Shown piece by piece: positions 1 through 8,214 of a stretch of 64,000 bases of DNA. Every line of letters starts with the position of its first letter. Position 1 is the first letter of the stretch. The notes below the pieces were generated by a model. The model was given only the letters and a program-made list of their open reading frames with translations, did no database searches and was not told where the DNA came from. The position numbers and the translations under genes were made by a program. The stretch comes from HGM04593 sp045589695 (GTDB lineage Bacteria; Bacteroidota; Bacteroidia; Bacteroidales; Bacteroidaceae). The stretch covers positions 1 to 64,000 of the forward strand of contig JAZNPP010000034.1 in the NCBI GenBank assembly GCA_045589695.1. Direction: 5' to 3'.

Positions 1-170
1 AAAAACAGCTTGCTGTTTTGCGCCGCCAAGCGAGTTCCGGACACCCCAAAAATGTCAGCTATGTTTTGCGTTAAGAAAACGACCATGTGCAGAGGTCTTT
101 GGTACTTTCTGTCGGCACAGAAAGTACAAGAAAACAACGACTACAAGAAGAATAAAAGACAACAGGTCAA
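1..170 (+). repeat. Intergenic repeat R1, left copy
   Basis: This segment recurs almost unchanged in inverted orientation at 59247-59416: position p here matches 59417 minus p, without gaps and with only scattered mismatches. It carries two hairpins: one at 2-19 (8-bp arms AAAACAGC/GCTGTTTT, TT loop) and one at 102-127 (11-bp arms around a CGGC loop, GTACTTTCTGT on the left). An open reading frame starting at position 10 runs through both copies but has no promoter and no recognisable domain, so it is taken as a by-product of the repeat. The repeat may begin before the window. No transposase accompanies it; it could be a REP/MITE-like element, which is inference. Confidence 0.85.
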
Positions 171-226
171 GGGTAAATCGCAACAAGAACAAAAGATTCT
201 ACCACTCGGACTTTGCAGGTGAGACG

Positions 227-275
227 GTTTAACGATTAACGATGAACGTTAAACGTTAATCGTTAATCGTTAAAC
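227..275. terminator. Long hairpin at the 3' end of the RND pump gene
   Basis: Two 22-base arms (227-248 and 254-275) pair with a single mismatch around a TTAAA loop. The arms are built from repeated units related to TTAACGA. The hairpin includes the stop codon (270-272) of the minus-strand RND gene. It has no clear U-tract on the minus strand, so it may act as a terminator, an mRNA 3'-end stabiliser or part of a repeat element. Related CGTTAATCGTT units occur at 59641-59660. Confidence 0.6.
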
Positions 276-3200
276 TCTAAACTTTTCCTCAAGTGTCTGC
301 ATCCATTCGTACCAATTCGGTATATACATGGTGGCTATAACGGTGTTGAGCAACATGCCGAACACTACTGCCGCTCCGAGCGAGAGACGCGCGCCTGCTC
401 CGGCTCCGCCGGCGAAGAGCAGCGGCATCACTCCAAGCACGAAAGCGAAGGACGTCATGAGTATCGGCCTCAGACGGACATGGCCTGCCTCGGCAGCGCT
501 GTAACGTATGTCGTTGCCTGCCGCACGGTAGTCACGCGCGAACTCTACTATAAGTATTCCGTTCTTGGCGCTAAGAGCTATGAGAAGTATTATTCCTATC
601 TCGGTATATATGCTCACCGGTATGCCGGCTATCCAACAGCCGGCTATAGCGCCGAGCAAGGCGACAGGCACTCCCATGATAGCCGCCACGGGGCTTGCCC
701 AGCTCTCGTACTGTGCGGCAAGCACAAGAAACGCCACAAGAATGGCAAGGGCGAAGATTATTGCGGTGTTCTTGCCTGCGGTCTGTTCCTGATATGCCAC
801 TCCTGTCCATTCGTAGCCGAACTCCTCGCCGAGCTGCGCCTTGAAAAGCTCCGCTATCTCCTCTATGACCTGACCTGAACTGTAGCCCGGAGCGGCATTG
901 GCTGTTACGGTAGCACTGTTATACATGTTATAACGTACAAGCTGGTCGGTGCCGAGTATCTCTTCGGCGGTAACAAAGCTGCTGAAAGGCACCATTTCGC
1001 CTCTGTTGTTGGCAAGGCTAAGACTCATGACATTATCAATGACTTTTTGACTGCGTTCTCCCGCCGCCATCTTCACTTGCCATATACGCCCGAGCAACAC
1101 GAAGTCATTGACATACATTGCACCCATGTAATAGCTCAGCGTGGACAGTACGGCACCCATGTCAAGCCCCATCGAGATAGCCTTTTCACGGTCGATATTT
1201 ATGAAATACTGCGGCACGTCGGCCTCAAAGGAGCTGTTCATGCCCGCTACCGCACCGGTATGGCTGTAGTTGTCGGTAAGAGCCTCGACAGCTTTCTGCA
1301 TCTCGGTGAGGCCAAGAGCCTTGCGGTCTTCGAGCTGCATCTGCAAGCCGCCCACGTTGCCGATACCGGGTATTGACGGCGGCACGAATGCAAAGCATTG
1401 CGCCTCTTCGACAGCCACATAAGCTTCTTTGTTGAAACGCTCCACTACGGCTGCCGCCGACTCACTCTTCTTCTTGCGCTCGCTCCAGTCCTTGAGAACG
1501 ACAAAGACGCTCGCGGCATTGCTCTGACGGCCGTTGTTCATTATGCTGAAGCCGCTGATACTCACATTGGTCTTTACCTCGGGATAGGACGACACTATCT
1601 GCTCCACCTTCGCCGCCACAGCCTCGGTACGGCTGAGAGAACTTGCCGGAGGCAACTGCACGCTGACGATGAAATAACCGTCGTCCTCGTCGGGGATAAA
1701 GGTCGTGGGCCAATGCGTGAACATAAACAACGCCAGGGCAACCATAGCCGCAAAAGAGAGGGCCGCCAGCCATGCACGCCTGAGAAGGAAGCCGACGCAA
1801 CGGTCGAAAAGACGCTGCACGGCATCGAAGCCCTTGTTAAACCAGCCGAAGCCCTTTTGCCCGCCCTTAGGAGTGGGGCGCAACAGTATGGCACTCAATG
1901 CCGGAGTGAGCGTCAGCGAGTTAAAGCCGCTCAGCAATGTAGCCGTAGCGATCGTCAGGGCGAACTGCTTGTATAACTCGCCCGAGATGCCGCCTATCAT
2001 GGTGGTAGGCACGAAGACCGCCATCATCACAAGCACCACTCCGATGATTGGGCCTGTTATCTCTTCCATAGCCTTTTCGGTAGCCTCTCGTGGCGAGAGC
2101 TTGCCCTCGTCGAGTATGCGGGTAGCGTTCTCGACCACCACAATGGCATCATCGACCACAATGGCTATGGCAAGAATAAGGCCGAAGAGCGTCAGAGTGT
2201 TTATCGAGAAGCCGAGCAGCAGCATCACGGCCATTGTACCGATAAGCGAGACAGGAATTGTAAGACAAGGGATAAGCGTCGCTCGCCAGTTCTGCAGAAA
2301 CAGGAAGATGACAAGAATGACAAGCACGGTGGTCTCGATAAAGGTGTAAAGCACCTCGTGTATTGAACTGCGTACCACGTCCGTGGTGTCGAGGGCTATC
2401 TGATACTGCACTCCCGGCGGAAAGGCTTTGGCAAGCTCCTGCATACGCTCCTTGACCGCTTTCGAGACGGCGAGTGAGCTTGAACCGGGCGACTGATAGA
2501 CTGCCAATGCCGCTGTAGGCCTGCCTTTCAGGCGTGACGAAGAGGAATAGGTCTCGCTGCCGATCTCAATCTCGGCTACATCCCTGAGACGCAGCATCTG
2601 CACACCGTCGTTACGTATGACGATGTCGCCGAACTGCTCGGCATCGCTGAGCCTGCCCTCGACGTTGAGCGTATATTGGAAAGCGTTGTCGGCCGAGGCG
2701 TCAAGAGTCTGGCCCACATAGCCTGCCGATATCGCAAGGTTCTGACGGCTGATAGCCTGGTAGACCTCGGAAGGCGATATGCCTCGGATACGCATCGCCT
2801 CGGGGTTGAGCCACACGCGCATGGAGTATTTTCCCGCACCCATAATTTCGACGCCGCCCACGCCCGGGGTACGTGTCAGCTGGTCCACGAGCTGCAGCTG
2901 CGCATAGTTGGAGAGGTAAAGCTGGTTATACTCCTCGTTGCCCGTGAGAGTGATGAACAGCACGATGTTCGTCGATTGCTTCTGCACCACCACGCCTTGC
3001 TGCGTGACCTCGCTCGGCAGGGAACTGAGAGCTATATTGACCCTGTTCTGAACAAGCACCGTAGCCATGTCAATGTCCGTTCCCACCTCAAAGGTCACGG
3101 TAAGCCTGTACATGCCCGAAGACGATGATGTGGAACTCATATACAGCATGCCGTCTACGCCGTTCACCTGCTGTTCTATAGGTATGCCGACTGTCTGCGC

Positions 3201-3377
3201 TATCGTCTCGGCATTGGCGCCGGGGTACATCGCCGTCACCTGTACTGTAGGGGGCGTGATTGAGGGGTACTGGTCTATCGGCAGGACAAAGAGCGACACG
3301 CCGCCTGCTACAAGAAGCAACAGCGACAATACCGTCGCAAAGATAGGACGTTCTATAAAGAATTTAGAGAAGTTCAT
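270..3377 (-). CDS. RND-family multidrug efflux pump, inner-membrane subunit (AcrB/MexB-like, HAE1)
   Basis: Proton-driven inner-membrane pump of a tripartite efflux system exporting hydrophobic or amphiphilic compounds. The 1035-residue length is standard for HAE1 pumps. The N-terminus has the usual FFIERPIFA start followed by a first membrane helix. The proton-relay acidic pair lies at D409-D410 in VVDDAIVVVEN (TM4), and the partner lysine is K938 in ALSAKNGILIVEFA (TM10), matching AcrB D407/D408/K940. Large periplasmic loops follow TM1 and TM7. It is the last gene of a minus-strand operon (outer membrane factor, adaptor, pump), 33 bp after the adaptor. Substrate cannot be read from sequence. 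No local regulator gene is present. Confidence 0.95.
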   Translation of the reverse strand: MNFSKFFIERPIFATVLSLLLLVAGGVSLFVLPIDQYPSITPPTVQVTAMYPGANAETIAQTVGIPIEQQVNGVDGMLYMSSTSSSSGMYRLTVTFEVGTDIDMATVLVQNRVNIALSSLPSEVTQQGVVVQKQSTNIVLFITLTGNEEYNQLYLSNYAQLQLVDQLTRTPGVGGVEIMGAGKYSMRVWLNPEAMRIRGISPSEVYQAISRQNLAISAGYVGQTLDASADNAFQYTLNVEGRLSDAEQFGDIVIRNDGVQMLRLRDVAEIEIGSETYSSSSRLKGRPTAALAVYQSPGSSSLAVSKAVKERMQELAKAFPPGVQYQIALDTTDVVRSSIHEVLYTFIETTVLVILVIFLFLQNWRATLIPCLTIPVSLIGTMAVMLLLGFSINTLTLFGLILAIAIVVDDAIVVVENATRILDEGKLSPREATEKAMEEITGPIIGVVLVMMAVFVPTTMIGGISGELYKQFALTIATATLLSGFNSLTLTPALSAILLRPTPKGGQKGFGWFNKGFDAVQRLFDRCVGFLLRRAWLAALSFAAMVALALFMFTHWPTTFIPDEDDGYFIVSVQLPPASSLSRTEAVAAKVEQIVSSYPEVKTNVSISGFSIMNNGRQSNAASVFVVLKDWSERKKKSESAAAVVERFNKEAYVAVEEAQCFAFVPPSIPGIGNVGGLQMQLEDRKALGLTEMQKAVEALTDNYSHTGAVAGMNSSFEADVPQYFINIDREKAISMGLDMGAVLSTLSYYMGAMYVNDFVLLGRIWQVKMAAGERSQKVIDNVMSLSLANNRGEMVPFSSFVTAEEILGTDQLVRYNMYNSATVTANAAPGYSSGQVIEEIAELFKAQLGEEFGYEWTGVAYQEQTAGKNTAIIFALAILVAFLVLAAQYESWASPVAAIMGVPVALLGAIAGCWIAGIPVSIYTEIGIILLIALSAKNGILIVEFARDYRAAGNDIRYSAAEAGHVRLRPILMTSFAFVLGVMPLLFAGGAGAGARLSLGAAVVFGMLLNTVIATMYIPNWYEWMQTLEEKFRV

Positions 3378-3410
3378 GATTATGAGTTTTAGAAGAGGTT
3401 TAGACAGCTC

Positions 3411-4514
3411 TTAGTTTTTCTCCATTACAGGCATTACAGGCATGCCGTTACGTACTTTCAACAGAGCCTTTGTGACATACATCTCGTCAGGAGCAAGCCC
3501 TTCGGTGACAAGACGCAGGGTGTCATCGACAAGGTTGCCGACCTCGATGCGGCGGTACTCGACACGGCCGGAACCGTTCACCACATAAAGATACTTGCCG
3601 AGCTGGTCGGTTCCTATGGAGGCGTCACGCACAAGCACGGCATTCTTGACATCGTCGTACGGGAAAAACACGCTTATATAGCTGCCGGGCTTCAGAAGCC
3701 CGTCCTTGTTGGAAAGTTCGGCACGCACCTGCAAGGTGCCTGTGGCAAGATTGACATCGGGAGCAAGGTAATCTATCACCGCCTTGCATGTAATATACTC
3801 ACCGCCGCCGAGCGTGAAAGTGATGCTGCTCTGGTCGAACGGAGAGCCGCCGCGGGCGATATTCCTGAGCCATTGGCTGTCGCTTATGTTGAAATAGGCA
3901 TACATAGTGTCGTCCTTATACAACTTGCACAACTCGGCAGGCGACATCTCGCCCGATATATATGCGCCTTCGGAATAGTCAGACAGCCCTACTACTCCGT
4001 CGGCAGGAGCCTTGACATAGCAGTAGCCGAGCTTTGTCTTGGCGGTACCGAGCGCAGCCGAGGCATTATCCACGGCGGCCTTGCAGCTTTCGACCTTGCT
4101 CTTCGCCTGCAGCAATTCTATCTGGCTGACAGCGTCGCTGCCGATGGCGACCTTCATACGTTCATAACTGCTGTTGGCATAATCGAGTTCGGCTCTTGCC
4201 GTCTGCAGGGCTGCATTCGCCTGCGTCACGGCATTCTCGTACAGCACAGGCTCAATAACGAAGAGCAGTTCGCCTTTTTTTACTCTGCCGCCGTTCTTGT
4301 AAGCACGCTTGACAAGCGTACCGTTCACACGCCCCACCACCGGTATGGTCGCATCGGCCGTAAGATAACCGGGATACTCACGTGTAAGCCTCACGTCACG
4401 CACCGAAGGCATTGCCACCTCTACCGGCAACGGCCTGCTGTCGGCCGGCGTCTCACTCTTTTTCTGGCATGCCGCTATTGCAAGCGCCGCCATCGCAAAT
4501 ATAATCTTCTTCAT
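3411..4514 (-). CDS. RND efflux periplasmic adaptor (membrane fusion protein), lipoprotein
   Basis: Membrane fusion protein that bridges the RND pump and the outer membrane factor. The chosen start gives a lipoprotein signal peptide with lipobox AIAAC (Cys16). An upstream ATG (4538) would add eight residues before the signal and overlap the preceding gene, so it is less likely. The body shows the HlyD/AcrA plan: a barrel-sandwich half (GRVNGTLVKR...GGRVKKGELLF), an Ala/Lys-rich alpha-hairpin with SKVESCKAAVDNASAALGTA, the second lipoyl half (CYVKAPADGVVGLSDYSEGA), then beta-barrel and membrane-proximal domains. Length 367 residues, typical. It lies 17 bp downstream of the outer membrane factor gene in the same operon. 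Confidence 0.93.
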   Translation of the reverse strand: MKKIIFAMAALAIAACQKKSETPADSRPLPVEVAMPSVRDVRLTREYPGYLTADATIPVVGRVNGTLVKRAYKNGGRVKKGELLFVIEPVLYENAVTQANAALQTARAELDYANSSYERMKVAIGSDAVSQIELLQAKSKVESCKAAVDNASAALGTAKTKLGYCYVKAPADGVVGLSDYSEGAYISGEMSPAELCKLYKDDTMYAYFNISDSQWLRNIARGGSPFDQSSITFTLGGGEYITCKAVIDYLAPDVNLATGTLQVRAELSNKDGLLKPGSYISVFFPYDDVKNAVLVRDASIGTDQLGKYLYVVNGSGRVEYRRIEVGNLVDDTLRLVTEGLAPDEMYVTKALLKVRNGMPVMPVMEKN

Positions 4515-4531
4515 AATGAAAATGTTTATTG

Positions 4532-5923
4532 TTACCAACCACCGCCAAGAGCCTCGTAGAGCTGCACAAGATATATGAGCGACACCCCTTTAGCCTGCAC
4601 AAGATAGTCCTGATAGGTGAAGAGGGAACGCTGGGCGTCAAGCACGTTCTGATATTCGGAAAGCCCCTGCTTGTAGAGTTCAAAAGAGAGGGTAAAAGTC
4701 TCTTCGCACTGCTTCATGGCTTCACGCAGGCTCACTATCTGCTCTATTGAATTGCGATATCGCGACATGGCGTCCTCGACCTCCTGCATGGCGTTGAGCA
4801 TGGTACTGTTGAACGAAGCGACGCTCTGGTCGAGCGATGCCCTGGCCTCTCTTGTGGCATTGACACGCTCTCCGCCGCTGAAGATGTTCCACGAAAGCGT
4901 AGGGGCTATCTCCCATGTAAGGCTCTTTGAACGGGGAAGATATTTCAGCTTGCCCGACGCAAAGCCTATCGAGCCTGTGAGAAAGAGCGACGGGAACCAA
5001 TCCCTGCGTGTCGCTCCGAGCAGAGCCGCATTGGCCTCGACCTGCCTTTCGGCAGCACGCACGTCGGGACGTCGAAGAAGAAGCGAGGCCGGAACGCCCA
5101 CTTCAATGACAGCCATATATTCGGGCAGAGCGTAACCTTCGTCGAGCCAGCCGTAAAGTTCCTGCGGGTAGACGCCGAGCAGGACTGCCATTGCGTTGCG
5201 GTAGCTGTCGATAGAGGCCTGCATGGCAGGAATCTTAGCCTTAGTGCTGTAATAAACGCTGCGCGACTGGGCGACATCGAGCTTTGAGGCAAGGCCGCTG
5301 CTGTAACGAGACTCCACGATATCCATTATGGCACGCTGCGACTCGACGTTCCAACGTATCACCTGCATTTCGGCAAGCGACTGCCGCAAAGAAAAGTAGG
5401 TTACAGCGACATTGGCGACAAGGGATACCATGACAGCGTTGAATTCCTCCTCGGTCGCCATAAACAGCCTTTTCTGTGCCTTTGAACGCATGTATATGCT
5501 CCCGAAGATATCGGCCTGCCACTGCATTGAGACCGCCGTCGCGAACTGTCCTTCCCACTCCTCACGATAGAGCGATTGGGCGGTGTTGCCGCTTGTCTTC
5601 GCGCGCTGCCACCCCAAAGAGAGGTCGAAGGAGGGCATGAGCTTGCCCTGCGCCGTACGCCACGCCGCACGTGCCTTGCGTATATTCTCCATTGCTCCAA
5701 GCACCGAGTAGTTGTTCTTGCACGCGACAGATATAAGCGAGTCAAGAAGCGGGTCTTCAAAGTTCTGCCACCACTTGTCGTCTACAGGCAATGTCTGCGA
5801 GAAATACTCGCCGTCGTCCCACCCTTGCGGCAACGGCTCTTTAAGATACCGTTCTCCCTGCTGTGCCGTAGATACGGCAACAGAAAAGAACAGCGACAAA
5901 AGAAAGAATAAAACCCTCATCAT
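4532..5923 (-). CDS. Efflux outer membrane factor (TolC/OprM/NodT family)
   Basis: Outer-membrane channel of the tripartite RND system. After the signal peptide (RVLFFLLSLFFSVAVSTAQ) come two outer_efflux repeats; family motifs include LPVDDKWWQNFEDPLLDSL near the N-terminus, LLRRPDVRAAERQVEANAA in the middle and QEVEDAMSRYRNS before the C-terminal helix. About 463 residues, usual for the NodT class. The start is ambiguous: ATGs at 5944, 5923 and 5920 all precede the signal peptide; 5923 gives the most typical signal. It is the first gene of the efflux operon, which is less common than adaptor-first order. It is preceded by about 120 bp containing a hairpin (5985-6037). Confidence 0.93.
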   Translation of the reverse strand: MMRVLFFLLSLFFSVAVSTAQQGERYLKEPLPQGWDDGEYFSQTLPVDDKWWQNFEDPLLDSLISVACKNNYSVLGAMENIRKARAAWRTAQGKLMPSFDLSLGWQRAKTSGNTAQSLYREEWEGQFATAVSMQWQADIFGSIYMRSKAQKRLFMATEEEFNAVMVSLVANVAVTYFSLRQSLAEMQVIRWNVESQRAIMDIVESRYSSGLASKLDVAQSRSVYYSTKAKIPAMQASIDSYRNAMAVLLGVYPQELYGWLDEGYALPEYMAVIEVGVPASLLLRRPDVRAAERQVEANAALLGATRRDWFPSLFLTGSIGFASGKLKYLPRSKSLTWEIAPTLSWNIFSGGERVNATREARASLDQSVASFNSTMLNAMQEVEDAMSRYRNSIEQIVSLREAMKQCEETFTLSFELYKQGLSEYQNVLDAQRSLFTYQDYLVQAKGVSLIYLVQLYEALGGGW

Positions 5924-5984
5924 ATATGTTATAACCTTTAGCAAGGTATAAACACATTGACAAGGGTTTTGGTTGAAGGATAAT

Positions 5985-6037
5985 GAGAGGTCGGAATATT
6001 CAAATACCGTTATTTATACAACAATATTCCTTTCTCA
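5985..6037. other. Hairpin between the GH92 gene and the efflux operon
   Basis: Arms GGAATATT (5993-6000) and AATATTCC (6023-6030), extended outward by GAGAGG/CTC pairing, enclose a 22-base AT-rich loop. It is the only structured element between the mannosidase gene and the first efflux gene, both on the minus strand. It could be a weak terminator or an operator; there is no U-tract and I see no full promoter consensus in the gap. Confidence 0.35.
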
Positions 6038-6045
6038 TATAAAAT

Positions 6046-8214
6046 TTACCACCACTTTGCGGGCACATCGCTCATCTCTATCGTGAGCTTGCCGCCTTTG
6101 GCTATATCGCTATGCTCGATATACGGCAGGTTGTGGGGCTTGCCGTTGAGCTTGACGCTCTTGATATATATGTTGGTGTCGCTGTTATTGAGCGTCTCAA
6201 TGATGAACTTTCCGCCTTCAACAGTCAGTTCGGCACGCTCTACGACAGGAGAGCCGAACCAATAACGGCCGCCGGCAGGCTCAACCTCATAGAAACCGAG
6301 AGCCGACATTATATACCATGCCGACATCTGTCCCATATCTTCGTTGCCCGACAAGCCGTCGAAGTCGTTGCGGTATTGGGTAGCCATGACCTCACGAACG
6401 AGCTTGGCTGTCTTGTGCGGCTCGTCCATCATGGTATAAAGGTATAATATATGGTGGCTGGGCTCGTTGCCGTGAGCGAACTGGCCTATCATGCCTGAGA
6501 TATCGGGCGAGGGGTCGCCGTCGATAGTCGAAGGAGCAAGGAAGAGCGAGTCGAGACGTGCGATACAAGCCTCCCTGCCGCCGAACATGCCAATGTAGCC
6601 ATTGATGTCGTGAGGCACGAGCCACGTGTACTGCCATGCGTTGCCTTCGCAATAGTCGTCGGCACGGTGAGTCGAGAAATAGGGGTTGAACGGCTCACGG
6701 AAAGCGCCGTTCTCATCTACGCCTCTGACAAAGCCGCTCTCCTTGTCGAAGAAGGTGCGGTATGAGTGGCTCATGGCTGTGAAATGCTTATAGTCGGCCT
6801 CCTTGCCAAGCGCTTTGGCGGCGTTGGCCGCGGCAGCGTCAGCAATGGCATATTCCATGTCAAAGGCTACAGACTCGGTAAAGAGGTTGCAGGGTATATA
6901 ACCGTATTGATGACGGTACTCCTTGCCTCGCTCGGGAACGGCCGCGGTCTTTTTTATAGCCTCGAAAGCCTTTTCACGGTCAAAACCCTTAATACCCTTT
7001 ACAATGGCGTCGGCGACGACAGGAATGCCGGGGTCACCTACCATGCAGTCGGTCTCGTTGCCCCAGAGATGCCATACAGGAAGGTCGCCTTGCTTGTCAC
7101 ATATATCGACCATTGCAGCGACGAATTCGCCTGCCTTTTCGGGTTGTATGATTGTCATTAGAGGCTGTTTCGCACGGTACGTATCCCAAAGAGAGAAACA
7201 GGTGTAACGAGGCGAGACGCTATTGTATATATTGCCGTCGGCGCCGCGGTAGTCGCCATTGACATCGCTGAAGAGCATGGGGGCTATCATCGCATGGTAC
7301 ATAGCCGTGTAGAAGATTGTCTTCTGCTCGTCACTGCCGTTGATTTTTATACGTGACAGTTCGCTGTTCCAAGCCTTGACGGCATTGCCGGCAACAGCCT
7401 CGAAGTCCCAGCCGGGAAGTTCGCTCTCAAGAGCGAGCCTGGCGCCGTCGATGCTTACTGGTGAGATTGCCACCTTAAGCATAATCTCCTCGCCCTCGGC
7501 TGTGGCGAACGATGCACGGCAGTACATGTTCTTATAGCCCTTAAGTTCAAAGCTGTCGAACGGTTTCTTGAACTCGGCGACGAAATATACACGCTGGTCT
7601 TTCGCCCAGCCTTTCGAGTAGCGGTAACCTACGATACGGTTGTCGCCCTCGGCCTGCATGAATGTCTCGGTACTCTCGTCCCAGCAACCGCCGTTCTGCA
7701 AGTCAAAGACAAGAGCCGCCTCGTCAGACGCAGGGAAGGTGTAGCGGTGCAGGCCAACACGTGCCGTAGCCGTCATTTCGGCCTTGATGCCGTAACGTAC
7801 AAGCGGCACTGAATAGTAACCGGGCTTGACAACCTCTTGAGTACGGTCGGCCATTGACCACAGACCGCTGCCCGGCGATTCTATCATGCCTCTGGCATAT
7901 ACCACATCACCTATGACAGGCATTACGGTAACATCGAAGAGGTCGCCTATACCTGTTCCGCTGAGGTGCGTGTGGGAGAAGCCTATCACGGAAGCCTCGT
8001 CCTGATGATAGCCTGAACACCAGTCCCATGTCTCGTTGATGCTTGTAGGGCCGAGCTGCACCATACCGAAAGGCACGCTCGCACCGACAAATACATGACC
8101 GTGACCGCCGCTGCCGATAAGAGGATTGACATAATCGGTATAATTCTCCTGCGGAGCAGGGTTGCATGCCGCAAAGAGAAGCGGCAGGCCCATTAATATG
8201 TTTCTTAATTTCAT
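6046..8214 (-). CDS. GH92 alpha-mannosidase, lipoprotein
   Basis: Calcium-dependent exo-alpha-mannosidase of glycoside hydrolase family 92, most family members acting on alpha-1,2-mannose. The signal peptide ends in lipobox FAAC (Cys17), so it is probably surface or periplasmic and lipid-anchored. Family motifs: YVNPLIGSGGHGHVFVGASV at the N-terminal domain, GFSHTHLSGTGIGD, and in the (alpha/alpha)6 domain GNEPSHH with E584 (the expected general acid) and GNEDMGQMSAW with E625-D626 (metal/base region; most relatives have two Asp here, so the first is a conservative change). 722 residues, normal length. It overlaps the preceding GH92 gene by 4 bp (ATGA), indicating translational coupling. Confidence 0.94.
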   Translation of the reverse strand: MKLRNILMGLPLLFAACNPAPQENYTDYVNPLIGSGGHGHVFVGASVPFGMVQLGPTSINETWDWCSGYHQDEASVIGFSHTHLSGTGIGDLFDVTVMPVIGDVVYARGMIESPGSGLWSMADRTQEVVKPGYYSVPLVRYGIKAEMTATARVGLHRYTFPASDEAALVFDLQNGGCWDESTETFMQAEGDNRIVGYRYSKGWAKDQRVYFVAEFKKPFDSFELKGYKNMYCRASFATAEGEEIMLKVAISPVSIDGARLALESELPGWDFEAVAGNAVKAWNSELSRIKINGSDEQKTIFYTAMYHAMIAPMLFSDVNGDYRGADGNIYNSVSPRYTCFSLWDTYRAKQPLMTIIQPEKAGEFVAAMVDICDKQGDLPVWHLWGNETDCMVGDPGIPVVADAIVKGIKGFDREKAFEAIKKTAAVPERGKEYRHQYGYIPCNLFTESVAFDMEYAIADAAAANAAKALGKEADYKHFTAMSHSYRTFFDKESGFVRGVDENGAFREPFNPYFSTHRADDYCEGNAWQYTWLVPHDINGYIGMFGGREACIARLDSLFLAPSTIDGDPSPDISGMIGQFAHGNEPSHHILYLYTMMDEPHKTAKLVREVMATQYRNDFDGLSGNEDMGQMSAWYIMSALGFYEVEPAGGRYWFGSPVVERAELTVEGGKFIIETLNNSDTNIYIKSVKLNGKPHNLPYIEHSDIAKGGKLTIEMSDVPAKWW

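Noticed and set aside
10..222. 70-codon open frame in R1, with a partner at 59207-59407
   Set aside because: It is shared only because the DNA repeat is shared; it overlaps two hairpins, has no promoter and matches no family.
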